A DNA stretch of 64,000 nt from Cymodocea nodosa (taxonomy: Eukaryota; Streptophyta; Magnoliopsida; Alismatales; Cymodoceaceae). The stretch spans positions 27,039,501 to 27,103,500 of the forward strand of contig CM072335.1 in NCBI GenBank assembly GCA_036874045.1, in the 5' to 3' direction. The translations under genes and the position numbers were made by a program. Within the stretch, counting starts at the first letter, position 1; every line of letters starts with the position of its first letter. Below are positions 47,630 to 58,230 of this stretch, piece after piece. The notes under the pieces were generated by a model. The model was not told where the DNA came from and did not search any database. It worked only from the letters and a program-made list of their open reading frames with translations.

Positions 47630-48535
47630 CCGAGGGGAGCCTTTGCGACGCGGCTGGGCAACGAGGCCTCGATCAAGCAACGGCTGATGGTCACGCCCGG
47701 CTCGTTCTATTCGCTCACGCTCAGCGCCGCCCGTACCTGCGCTCAGCATCAGAGGTTGAACGTGTCGGTCATGCCGGAGCTCGACGTGTTCCCGATCCAG
47801 ACCGTGTACAGCAGCAATGGGTGGGACCCTTTGGGCGTTCGAGGCAAGGGTGGCCGAGGTCGACATGGTGATCCACAACCCCCGGGACGGAGGAGGACCC
47901 AGCTTGCGGTCCCTTGATCGACACTGTGGCGATCAAGACTCTCCACCCAACTCGCCGGGCCAATCGTATGCAACCCTTCCTCATCTTTTTCATCTTCAAC
48001 CACACAAACATCTGTCAATCACCCTTCCTCTGTTCAATTTCTTCAGTGAATCTACTGAAAAACGGAGACTTGGAGGAAGGCCCCTACATTATCCCCAACA
48101 CATCATGGGGAATCCTCATCCACCCGGAGATCGAGGACAATCACTCGCCGTTACCGGGCTTGATGGTCGAGTCCCTCAAAGCCGTCAGGTACATCGACTC
48201 CGACCACTTCTCCATCTCCCAGGGCCTCCGAGCCGTCGAGCTCGTCGCCGGCCGAGAGAGCGCGCTGGTGCAAGTTGTTCCCACCGTGCCCGGTAAGGCC
48301 TATGTCCCGACCTTCTCCATCGGTAAACGCCTGTGTGGGGTCGATGGTCGTCGAGGTGTTCGCCGACCTGCAAGCAGCGACGGTGCCGTACGAATCGGTG
48401 GGCAAGGGTGGGGCTAAGAAGGCGATAATGTGGTTCAACGCCGAAGCTCGGGCGGCGAGAATCATGTTTTATAGCTCGTACTATCATGCTAGCGTCGACG
48501 GGACGCTCCTGCCGATTGGGGGTGGCTGGACTTAG
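47630..48535 (+). pseudogene. DUF642 cell-wall protein gene, 5'-truncated and broken
   Basis: The translation matches the DUF642 family from about its first third onward: RLGNEASIKQRLMV, LSAARTCAQHQRLNVSV, IQTVYSSNGWD, then LLKNGDLEEGPYI, SLKAVRYIDSDHFS and AVELVAGRESALVQV, then GSMVVEVFAD and FYSSYYHASVDGTL. The start, including the signal peptide, is missing. Segments fall into different frames, with shifts near 47840, near 47925 and near 48325. A GT-AG intron remains at about 47969-48050, in front of the NLLKNG segment where I recall plant DUF642 genes having one, so this is a DNA duplicate rather than a retrocopy. Intact members are secreted cell-wall proteins that bind pectin or cellulose and affect pectin methylesterase. 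It begins directly beside the copia fossil. Confidence 0.85.
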
Positions 48536-48833
48536 CCATTGTAGTACAAGAAATAAAATTTTAATTTATAGATGTTCTGGTCACTAAATAAGATTATAAA
48601 GAATAATTAAAACTATGTGTTAATTATTTGCAAATCATCTCGTGCAGCAAATTAAGTGGTTATGATATAAAATAAAATATAAAAAAATTCTTGTATTTGT
48701 ATCACTTCATTTTGAACATATTTCTTTATAATTAGATTATAATTATTAACCTTCTTACCAAAAACTATTGTGGCCATTAATGTCAACGTAAAATTCAGTT
48801 CTATTGGATTATATACTTCTTAAGATCCAGCCC

Positions 48834-48968
48834 GGCCCAGTCCACTTAAGCGTCCGTTATTCTCTCCAAAAACAAAAACGTACTGGACGGTTGAGATCGA
48901 AGCGGAGGTGGCATCCAGCGCTTAAAAATGGGTCTTCCAGTTAGGGTTCGGCACTCCGCCTATAAATA
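48834..48968 (+). promoter_or_regulatory. composite promoter: site II, telo-box-like element and TATA box
   Basis: GGCCCA (site II, reverse of TGGGCC) lies at 48834-48839, TTAGGGTTC (telo-box core in reverse) at 48941-48949, and TATAAATAAAG from 48961. This combination and order are typical of Arabidopsis ribosomal-protein and snoRNA gene promoters. A pyrimidine-rich stretch (TTTCCCTCCTCC) at about 48976-48987 fits a transcription start. What is transcribed is unclear; see the next entry. Confidence 0.6.
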
Positions 48969-48984
48969 AAGAAGTTTCCCTCCT

Positions 48985-49540
48985 CCAATTTCCGGGAACC
49001 TTCCGCCCCCATCGTCCACCCCTAATCGTCGCTCTCGTTTCATTCTGGGGTTGCTTTACCCTGTTCTCTATTCCGTCCTTTTCAGTTAGGGCTTCGGGTC
49101 TTCTTCGGCTTGATGCGAAAGTTTCCTCCGATGATCTGTTTTTCATACACAGTCGGTAGGAGATTTCATTTTCTCATTCCTTCTTTGGATTTCCAGTTTT
49201 GACGAAGATCTCATGACGAGGAACATGTGACGAGGAAATACTGCAACAATATGACGTTTACTTGTAATGATTCTCGTATTTAAGTCTCTGATGTTCCTCC
49301 GATTCTTCAATCATTATTTCCTTTCGTATGATCTTTCACCGTTTGTTTTAGTTTTTTCTGATGCTCGCCTTGGAAGCCAATTGCGATCTTTTCTGATGTT
49401 TATGAGTTTGATTGTTTTCGTCATCGATCAATATTTTTATCTTCAAGTGGCGTGACGATGTAATGTAATTGGTCCGTGTTTCTGATGAACCGTGACTGAG
49501 ACCATGCATAACTTTCTGATCACTTGTGCTATTTTGTCAT
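48985..49540 (+). ncRNA. putative transcription unit without a credible ORF (possible C/D snoRNA host)
   Basis: Downstream of the site II/telo/TATA promoter the sequence is moderately GC-rich and then T-rich, and it has no ORF resembling a known protein. It contains repeated ATGACGA/TGACGA motifs (49201-49260) and five TTCTGATG or CTGATG motifs (from 49289 to 49520). These look like C (RUGAUGA) and D (CUGA) boxes in part. One possible pair, ATGACGA at 49214 with CTGA at 49289, spans about 78 nt. No rRNA-complementary guide was verified. It could equally be the leader exon and first intron of a lost protein gene. Confidence 0.25.
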
Positions 49541-50010
49541 GTCGCCTCCTTTAACATTGTTAGTCGTTGCCCTTTTGGGGTTTGTCAGTGCAAGTTGAAA
49601 ATGATCTTAAGGAGCTGGAATTTAATTTTGACATTGTGTACTTGGAAATGTTCAAAATTGAATTCCAACATTTGACGTCTTATAAAAAGCGCAGCCAATG
49701 CATTATCTGACCCTTAGGAAAATCCGTTCTAAATCCATCTCTGCTCTTTGTGAGCCCTCTCGACAACTGCCGAACTTCAGACTGCTGTTGATCGTCGACC
49801 GTCGGGTGGATCGGAATAATGCCCTGGATCCCACGGAAAACTGCCCTCGTCCTCTTGCCCTGTGCACGCGCATCACGGTGTGCCCCGGTGAGCTCGTCGA
49901 TCTCCTTGTTTCATTGCTCCTGCATCGCCTTATGCCACTGCCCGCGCAACACCCACTAGAAGCAACCTGTGCCATCGGAACATCGCAGTCTGGAGAAGCG
50001 GAGAGAGGAA

Positions 50011-50076
50011 GAAAATGAAATAATAAAGAAGAAAAAAACAAAAGAAAATGAAATAATAGAGAAGAAAAAAACAAAA
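50011..50076 (+). repeat. 33-bp purine-rich tandem repeat, two copies
   Basis: Copies start at 50011 and 50044 and differ at one base. Each begins GAAAATGAAATAATA and ends GAAGAAAAAAACAAAA. A degraded third copy follows. Confidence 0.9.
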
Positions 50077-53000
50077 GAAAATAAAAAGGAAAGAAAGATA
50101 AAGAAGAATGGGAAAAACGAGAAAGTGGAATATATTGTAGAAATAAAAAATGTTCGAAAACTTTTGATATATTATAAAAAATTATAATTGATATATTAAT
50201 TATATTATTTAATCATTTAAATTCAAATTCTATTATTTTTTATTACTTGTATGAATATTGAAATTTTGTCACTTTTGATTGTGTTCATAGATAGCATTCA
50301 AATTTTAAATTTTGTACTATGTTTTGATTAGATTGTAGATGTTATATTTTCTTATCTTAAATTTTTAGTGAATTTCATTTTCTTAACTTCAAATTGACTT
50401 TCTTGTTTTATGGTAGCAATATTTTTTTTGAAAACTAAGAAATTTTGTTTATAGTCGTAAATTATTAAATAATTAATAAAAATGAGGAGGTAAGATAAAA
50501 TCTACGTGAGAGTAGGTTGTGGTGCAAATAATGTGAAGTCGAAGATTGTACAAAAAAGTGTGAATAGAATCTTAAGAAAGAAACAACATTTATATTCTTT
50601 TATATATAATGTATAATATCATAAATTGATAATTATCGTAGTATTACAAGGTTATATACTTGTTTAAATTAGACATAAAATCTTTGAAATGCTACAAATG
50701 ATAAATAACGTAACGTAAACCACAACAAAGTTTATGATAGTCTAGAAATCACATTTAGGTTACATCTAAAATAAAATTAGGCCTCAAATTGAAAGATTAT
50801 GTTTAATAAAGCTCAAATCACAAATAACATCACATCATATCACAACTCCAATTGCATTGTCATAACCTAGCAACGGGCATATCCGATCATGCTCGTGCTT
50901 GCTTTGAGGGTATATTAAGTGGCCTAATAATTAGTAACAACTGGAGCATATTGAAGTTCATTAAGTTAATCTACTGTAAGTTTAAAATAATAAATAAAAA
51001 TAACATACATGCATTTGATAGACTAATTAATCAATTATCAAGGTAATATTAAAAGAAATGTCAATAAATCAAAATAAATACAAGCTGTGCAAAAGCAATA
51101 AATAGTTTAGGCCACAACTATTTTATACATATTTATATGAACAACATCTAACTACGGTCACATTTCACCTTCTTTGTGGATAAAGTCTAAAAGTTATTTT
51201 ATGATCAAATCACACAGATACCTTGATACCTTGAGATGAAGGAAGCTAAGTATATCATATTTTAATGATATATACGATACCCTAATATCTTATGGTTAAA
51301 TTTTGTAGCTAAACTAATCATTGGTTATGTATAAAATACTCACATGAACATAAGTCAGCAATACCATGTATAGCCACTAAAATGTTATTTCTCGCCGATG
51401 CAATTCACGAGCATAATAGCCATCCACACGTTTTAGTCAAATGAAAACAACATACATATAAATATAAACAACTTGCACATAGTATTGCTATATCTATGAT
51501 AAATATCTACAAACTACATGAATATAAAATAATCTACGTAAATATTTAACCTCTAACGTACGAATGCAAAAGTTATTATAATTACAAACTTATTATGATA
51601 TTCTTGCTATGGTGTCCATATTTATGCAAAGTCATACTTGACATGAAGTAAGGATGTATGTAATAACATATGAATTCATAAATCAATCATAACATATTAT
51701 GCCACTGATCTATATGATTATGCATAAGCCAACTTATATGTACAAACACAATCTTATTATCAATATGCATGCAAATAATCTCACGAATACAGTCATAATC
51801 ACAATAATATTGCAAAAATCACCAATAATGATTATACTTGGATGTGAGAGTAGAATAACTTACCTTAAGGGCTGAGAAAACAAAAACCCTAAATTTATCC
51901 CCTCTCTTTCCTCTTTCTTATTCCCTAAACTTCTTCTTCTCACCGTAATTTCCTACCAACCCACCAAACTTCTCACCGAACTCCCCCACCTGCACACACA
52001 TGAGAGGAGTACAGTTCAACGTCGGTCAATCACCACCGCTACGTGCTGCTGAATGTCGCTCACCTTGCTCGACCCTTAAGACGACCAACGTTAGCCACCG
52101 CCCTGTGTGGACGTCGAACAACGAAAGAACACAGGGGGCTACCGTGAAAAAGGAAAAGAAAAATAGTTCATGATCAAGAAAAGTCGAAGAGTGAAAAAGA
52201 CCAAAATGCCTTCCAAAATTTTACGTAATTACAAGGTTACCTTGGGACCTCACGTATAAAATGTCAAAAATTCCAATTCACATGGTTGAGATTACAAGAG
52301 AAACTAAGAAGATATTTGTGCATTTAGAAAAAATGATTGACAAAAAATTATTTTTTAGGTATTTATGTATTAAATGAGTTTTCATTATTTTTTTTTCAAT
52401 ATATATAAAAAAAAAATTTCTTTCTTTTTTCTGACCTTTTAATTTTTGAAATTGATGGAAAAAGAGTTGTGCAATATAGTGATTACGACGGGAGTGAAGT
52501 ATTCATGTTAATTGAAATTTTATGTATTTATAATGAAAAGAAATCTCGTGTAATATCTATGATACATTTATGTGCCGTAACAGTGCTGTTGTTCTATTGT
52601 AAACGAATGATTATGGTAGTTGAAGTTGTTAGCGAAAGGTTTCCTCTTTTTGCGGTGAATTTAAATTTGTCGAATTATTTAGTAAAAATCATTGTGGTCT
52701 CACAAAAATTTTCGTTGCCGGTATTTCGAAATTTCCCACTTCCTCCAACACTTGTAATAATTAATCTTCACAAGCCATGTCGTGATCCAAACGTCTCTTG
52801 TAACCTCGTGTCTGTAATCAAATTTGCACGCAATAATCTCGATTCTTGCATTCCTGGTTTACTCCAACGTCTCCACCACTTTAAGACGACCAATAATTTT
52901 AATTTTAATTTTTTTTAATTTACGACTGTAATCATTGAACAATATAAAGATAGAATAGGTCGTAGGCTATTAAGAGATATTTATACATTTGAAAAATGAT

Positions 53001-53761
53001 AAAAAGAAAATAATGAAATATCATAAAAAATGATGAAAAGAAAAATAATAGAAAGTTAATAAAAAATCAAGGTATTTGTGTATAGAATAAAAAATAATAA
53101 AATTTGAAATATGTGTATTTATACATATAATAGAAAATAACGAAAAATCATAAAATGTAAAATATATTTATTTATTTATAAAATAAAATATTAAAATTAA
53201 TAAATTAAATATTTTTTATATTTATCTACAAGATAGAAAATAATAAAATTTATCATAGATAATATAAGATAAGAGTTATTTGTAATAATAGTTACAATAT
53301 AAAATATATTTTATACATCTTTATTATTCTACATATCTTTCATAATATCAATTTTCATATATTAAAGACATAAATAATTTCTATATCAAAATTATATACT
53401 ACTAATATATTTTATGATAATTTATATTTTCTTTTCCTTTATTTTCTTTTATATACCTAAGGAAAATGATAAAATTATTTAGAAACTTATTTGATACACA
53501 AATATCTTAAATAAAAAAAAAATATTTTTTATCATTTTTTTAAGTACTCAAACATCCCTTAAATAATAAATATAAGATCAGCATATGTTGAGTAATGTAT
53601 TTAGGTTAGAATTTATTCTTATTTTTTGTAGGTGGTTGGTTACAGGTAAGGATTGATTTTGGCTCTTTTCGTCTCTTCGACTAATATCGTGCGTGTGTGG
53701 GGGCGACGCAGCGGCTTATTTTGGCTCTACATTCTGGAATATTCTTCCATGGTATGCGACG

Positions 53762-53763
<2 letters not shown>

Positions 53764-53794
<31 letters not shown>
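53764..53794 (+). repeat. (CT)n microsatellite
   Basis: About 31 bp of uninterrupted CT dinucleotide. It lies 1.3 kb upstream of the Ran start codon. Confidence 0.9.
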
Positions 53795-53795
<1 letters not shown>

Positions 53796-54490
53796 ATTCT
53801 TGAACGTCTACGACATCGTGCGTGCACGTCGATGGTGGCGGCTCGCACGTGGCTTCTAGATGTGCTCCAATCGGGAGGCTCGATTGGTCACAACGCGGTC
53901 AGCTCGCTTTTTTGCCGCCACCGTTCACATGACGGCGTGGTCCGTCCGATCAAATATCTCACGTCAAATCGCGTTTCATTTTCACTGCATGTCTTCTCGC
54001 CGTTGTCGCGTCCTAAGTTCACGTAATATTTCTCGTAATACTTAAAATTTAGTATATTATTTCGTGATACTACGTTATATGTGTACTTTTAAAAAAAGGC
54101 AGTGAATTCGGTTTATCGTCTGTAGAACGTTAAATTAGAAATTATTGTAAATGCTTGTATTTAGATTTTTTTATATAAAAAATTACGTGGTACTTATGAC
54201 GCATCTTGTAATTAAATAATCATTCTTTTTTTTTTACGTGTGTGTATTCAATACATTACCAGGATGCAATGATTTTGGGCAGCAATTGAGTACATTGTTG
54301 GTTTTCGCTGTACTCCAAAATTGCATTTGGATGTGATTTTTTTAAAAAAAATTGTAAAATCATGAATTTACGACGAAAATGGTGTGATTTCAATTTATTG
54401 CTTAAAATCGTGGAATAAAAATCCCTATTTTTAAGAAAAGATCTTTGATTAAAGATTGAGTCAAAGATTTTCAAATTATTTTTATAAGAA

Positions 54491-54501
54491 GGGGGGGGGG
54501 G
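54491..54501 (+). repeat. poly(G) tract of 11
   Basis: Eleven consecutive G residues in otherwise AT-rich DNA. Confidence 0.85.
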
Positions 54502-54892
54502 TGAGAAAATCCTTCATGCAATGGAAAGTGGGGAATTTTATTTTTTTAATCACTTTGTGTTGTACAGTATTGTGATTGTTGAATTCTGTTATCTTTCTTT
54601 CTGTTAGTTTTTAATTATACAAATATAGCTTATAATTCTTACGATTTTTTTCTTGTGTTTTCAAGAATACGTGAGAAAATATCAAACGGCATGTGCATAT
54701 TATTTTTAATTTCTCTTAAATATTCTAGAGACCGGCGCGGCAAATCTACGCACCAGCTGCGGCACTTGAACGCTGTCGTCACCGTCAGACGCGATCAGGT
54801 CGGTGTCGTCGCCTCCACGTGTACGGTTCTCATGCCATCCTCTTATGTTCCACCGTCCGATCAGTGGAACGATGCTCTTCCCACCATCAGAC

Positions 54893-54970
54893 GGCCCAGA
54901 TGGTCGCGTCATTCGAAAGCCAATCCCCTCCCACACATCAACCAGCCCCCTCGGAGCTCTACGTATATAA
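54893..54970 (+). promoter_or_regulatory. Ran gene promoter with GGCCCA (site II) and TATA box
   Basis: GGCCCA occurs at about 54893-54898 and TATATAA at 54964-54970, some 120 bp before the ATG at 55084. The leader that follows is pyrimidine- and GC-rich. Site II elements are common in promoters of growth-related housekeeping genes, which fits Ran. Confidence 0.6.
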
Positions 54971-55083
54971 ACCCTCTCTCCCTTCCTTCTTCGCCGCCAT
55001 CGTTCCAGTCGTAACCCTCCCGGCTGTCCCTTCTCCATCTACGAAGCCGTCGTCGATCCCCGCAGCCCCGTCTCCAGGAGGAA

Positions 55084-57642
55084 ATGGTGCGCGTCGCATG
55101 TGTCTCGCCGTTTCTAGGGTTACGGTGTAGTGTGCTTTTTTCTCGCTGATGACTTGGTGCGATTTGGTTTTGCAGGCGCTCCCTAATCAGCAGACGGTCG
55201 ACTACCCCAGCTTCAAACTCGTCATTGTCGGTGACGGTGGAACTGGTTCGTCGGGCTGTTATCGATTCCGTGTTTCTTGCGTTTTCGGATCCCCTTGTTT
55301 AAGGGCTTTTCATCCCTCGCGTTGATGCCCAGCCACTCCTTCTCCTTAATTCCTTGATTCTGATAAGATATTTGACTGATCTGGTGTAGGGAAGACAACA
55401 TTCGTGAAGAGGCATCTGACTGGGGAGTTCGAAAAGAAATATGAACGTAAGAAATTATGCTTTGTTTTACTATTTCTTCCGTGGGTGATGCTTTCCCCTT
55501 TGTTGGTATTTTGAGGTAGTCATGGTGGGTTTATGTTTTACCGTGCCATTTTTCCTCAGCTACCATTGGTGTCGAAGTCCATCCTCTGGATTTCTTCACC
55601 AATTGTGGGAAGATCAGGTTCTACTGCTGGGATACGGCAGGCCAGGAGAAGTTTGGCGGGTTGAGGGACGGATACTAGTAAGTTCTGAAATACGCTTTGT
55701 TTTTTATCTTTCAGTAATATTGCTGGGCTTTACAAATCTCTCACTTGTTTATTAGTAGCCATGTATTTATTATTTCAACACTGCAATGGAGATTATTTTT
55801 TGTTTTCTTGGCATGTTTTAAGTTGTCAATCACGCATTGCTTTCGTAGTTGTTAATCACCCTTGAAGTGTGTTGTAATTAGTCAGGATAAATTGTTTCTC
55901 TAGAAAATTGATTGGAAATGTTGATGCTTGACTTTTATGATCTGATTTTACTAAAACGATAGTAGCGAATCTAATTTCTGATCTCATTCTTATGGGAATT
56001 CACGAATTGGTATATTTTTTGGAAATGATACATGCTTTTTCTAGTGATTTTCACATTTTGTTCCATTTAAGTTTACCTTTTTACGGTTGAGAGTCCATTT
56101 TTATACTTTTGAGTGCAAGTTGATCATTGGTTGTCTATGATAGCCCATCTCCAAGTATTTGCAAAATAATGTGAAGTTTTTGTCACCATATGTTGAGTAT
56201 ATATAATTCAGTTGGAATAATATCATCATCTATGTATTTGCTATCTGATACAAAATTTTACTATAGAGACTTTATAAGCCAATCATATATGATAATTCAA
56301 CTTTGGATGATAGTTACAAATCAAGTTCCGATTTTCGTTTGCTAATATTTTTATTTCATCTACGTGATGTTTTGTTGTCAATTTCTGGTGTATGTCATTT
56401 GCTTTATATGCCGTTGTTCTTGGTTGAGAATTTCATTATTGTCTGGCCTCATCATTTCCAGTACGTTTATGCTTGTTTAGAAACTTTTGTTTGACAATTA
56501 TTTTGGGTCTCCTCTCTTGAACAGCATTCACGGACAATGTGCCATAATAATGTTTGATGTCACTGCTCGGCTAACATACAAAAATGTTCCTACATGGCAT
56601 AGAGATCTTTGCAGGTATGATATAACTTATCTATACAAATTATGTTAACATCTTAGAATTTTATCTTATGCTTCTACACGATGTTCAGATGACATAGTTG
56701 TTTATACAAATGTTATTTTCAGTTGAATTCTATCTTATGCTTTTATGATTTTATTCAGGGTGTGCGAGAACATTCCCATTGTCCTCTGTGGCAACAAAGT
56801 TGATGTCAAAAACAGACAGGTGAAGGCTAAGATGGTTACCTTCCATAGGAAGAAAAATCTCCAGTATTATGAAATATCTGCAAAGAGTAACTACAATTTT
56901 GAGAAGCCGTTCCTCTATCTTGCTAGGAAGCTTGCCGGGTAATTTTTGTTATATTCATGTTTCGAAGATTTGTAGGTTGTTGTTAAAATCTTTCTAATTG
57001 CTTCTGATATTCAGGGATCAAAATCTCCATTTCGTAGAGTCACCTGCTCTTGCACCTCCCGAGGTTCAAATTGATATGGCTGCACAACAACAGTGAGTGA
57101 AACTTGATTCTACTTAATTTATTTGGTGATATATTTTCTAGTCGTGTCGTTCAGTAACTTTTCTAGAGGTATTTCATTGCACATCATAGGTTCATGCGTG
57201 GTGGTGATATTGATTTTATTATTAGATGATTATAAATATATGATGAAATTTTTATTCAAAGTTAAATAACTATTGGTCTATGATGCTAAGGTCTTTTACT
57301 TGATCATTTTCTCTTAAATTTCAAAAGTTGTTCTAAATGGAAAATTAATATTAAATAGAATTTAGATCAATTTGAAATTTAATTCATGATAGATTATGCT
57401 ATGCATCAACTGATTCTCTATGTATATTTAAGCGTCGAAACCAATATGTTAAAAAAGTGGTACCGATAGTGGAAATTACCAGATGACAGTTGTGGTTAAT
57501 CATGGTTATTTACATCACTAGGTGATACGTCGACAGATGTGGATTTTTATTGTAATATTTACTGTTTTCCAGGTATGAAGCTGATCTTGTTGCCGCTGCT
57601 GCTCAACCACTACCAGATGATGACGATGATGCATTCGAGTAA
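55084..57642 (+). CDS. RAN: Ran GTPase (nuclear transport and mitotic spindle)
   Basis: Eight exons: 55084-55086, 55176-55245, 55390-55446, 55560-55677, 56525-56614, 56759-56938, 57015-57092, 57573-57642. The sum is 666 nt, 221 aa, the standard Ran length. The first exon contributes only the ATG, immediately followed by the GT of intron 1. Motifs: P-loop GDGGTGKTT (20-28), effector loop [14 protein letters not shown], switch [13 protein letters not shown] (Q72), NKVD (125-128), EISAKSN and the acidic tail DDDDDAFE. Ran-GTP drives import and export of proteins and RNA through nuclear pores. The sequence is nearly identical to other plant Ran proteins as I remember them, except M138 in [12 protein letters not shown] where glutamine is usual. 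Intron 7 carries a dispersed repeat. Confidence 0.97.
57205..57497. repeat. dispersed repeat inside Ran intron 7 (copy B, unclassified)
   Basis: The left part (57205-57420) shares ordered blocks with 40868-41110, and the right end (57461-57497) matches the sequence at 37681-37711 that closes the UGT pseudogene. Together they suggest an interspersed element of about 300 bp, most complete here. Confidence 0.5.
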
Positions 57643-58207
57643 ACCAAAATTTTTCTCTGGGCGTCTTTTGTAGTGATTCGCGAACAGCTTCTTTGCTTCT
57701 TGGGAAAACTTTTTAATGCTATTGGATCAAACTTGTCATGGTGTCAAGCGTCGTGAGTTTTTTGTGCGTCGGAAGGCTTGTCATAATGACCTTGCATGTC
57801 GGTGGACAAGGGTCTATTTGATGTGGTAGAAATTTCTAACCTCGAAGTCCTTAATGACCAGCGTACGTGGTTGCTTAGAAACTTCGACTGTTTGATGTAA
57901 AAAGGCGTTTCTAAATGCTGCCATTAGCCCTTTGTTTTGCTTCATGTGATGTTGCAATGATTATGGTTGTTGCTCGGTTTGGTGGTCACTGGCGATTTCT
58001 TGTTCTTTGCTTTGCTTCGACATTTTGATTCGCTATTGCTTTTTGTTGCGGCAATTGTGAATGGATTCACTTAGCTATCGTACGTCCATGTTTCAAATTT
58101 GATTACCTTAGTTTTTTGTTGGTTTTTAACCTTGTTAAGTCGCCCTTCGGAAGGACTGTGTTCTGCTACTCTATCTTAGGTTGTGCGTGATCCGTTGAAT
58201 GAGGAAA

Positions 58208-58230
58208 CTTCTCTTTCTTTCTTTCTTTCC
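58208..58230 (+). repeat. (CTTT)n-like microsatellite
   Basis: A short run of TTCTTTCTTTCTTTCC in the Ran 3' region. Confidence 0.8.

Larger units (their letters stand above)
49541..55083. other. repeat-rich, mostly AT-rich intergenic region
   Basis: The part 49.7-50.0 kb is a GC-rich island of unknown nature, followed by a purine tandem repeat. 50.2-51.9 kb is AT-rich. 51.85-52.2 kb holds another GC-richer island that could be part of an old transposable element, but no coding signature was recognised. 52.9-53.6 kb is extremely AT-rich. From 53.63 kb composition rises again. The open frames at 52469-52918, 53697-54026 and 54655-55014 have no family resemblance. From about 54.7 kb this is the Ran promoter. 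Confidence 0.5.

Noticed and set aside
49440-49500. A compact C/D snoRNA formed by GTGACGA and the two CTGA boxes at 49480-49497
   Set aside because: The C to D distance is only about 45 nt and the C' box overlaps D', too short for a normal C/D snoRNA; kept only as part of the wider hypothesis.
50640-52450. Full-length LTR retrotransposon in the AT-rich region
   Set aside because: Some islands look element-like, but I found no matching terminal repeats and no polymerase signature, so no element is called.
52469-52918. 149-aa ORF in AT-rich DNA
   Set aside because: Composition is hydrophobic and AT-driven with no motif, and there is no splice or promoter context; chance openness is likely.
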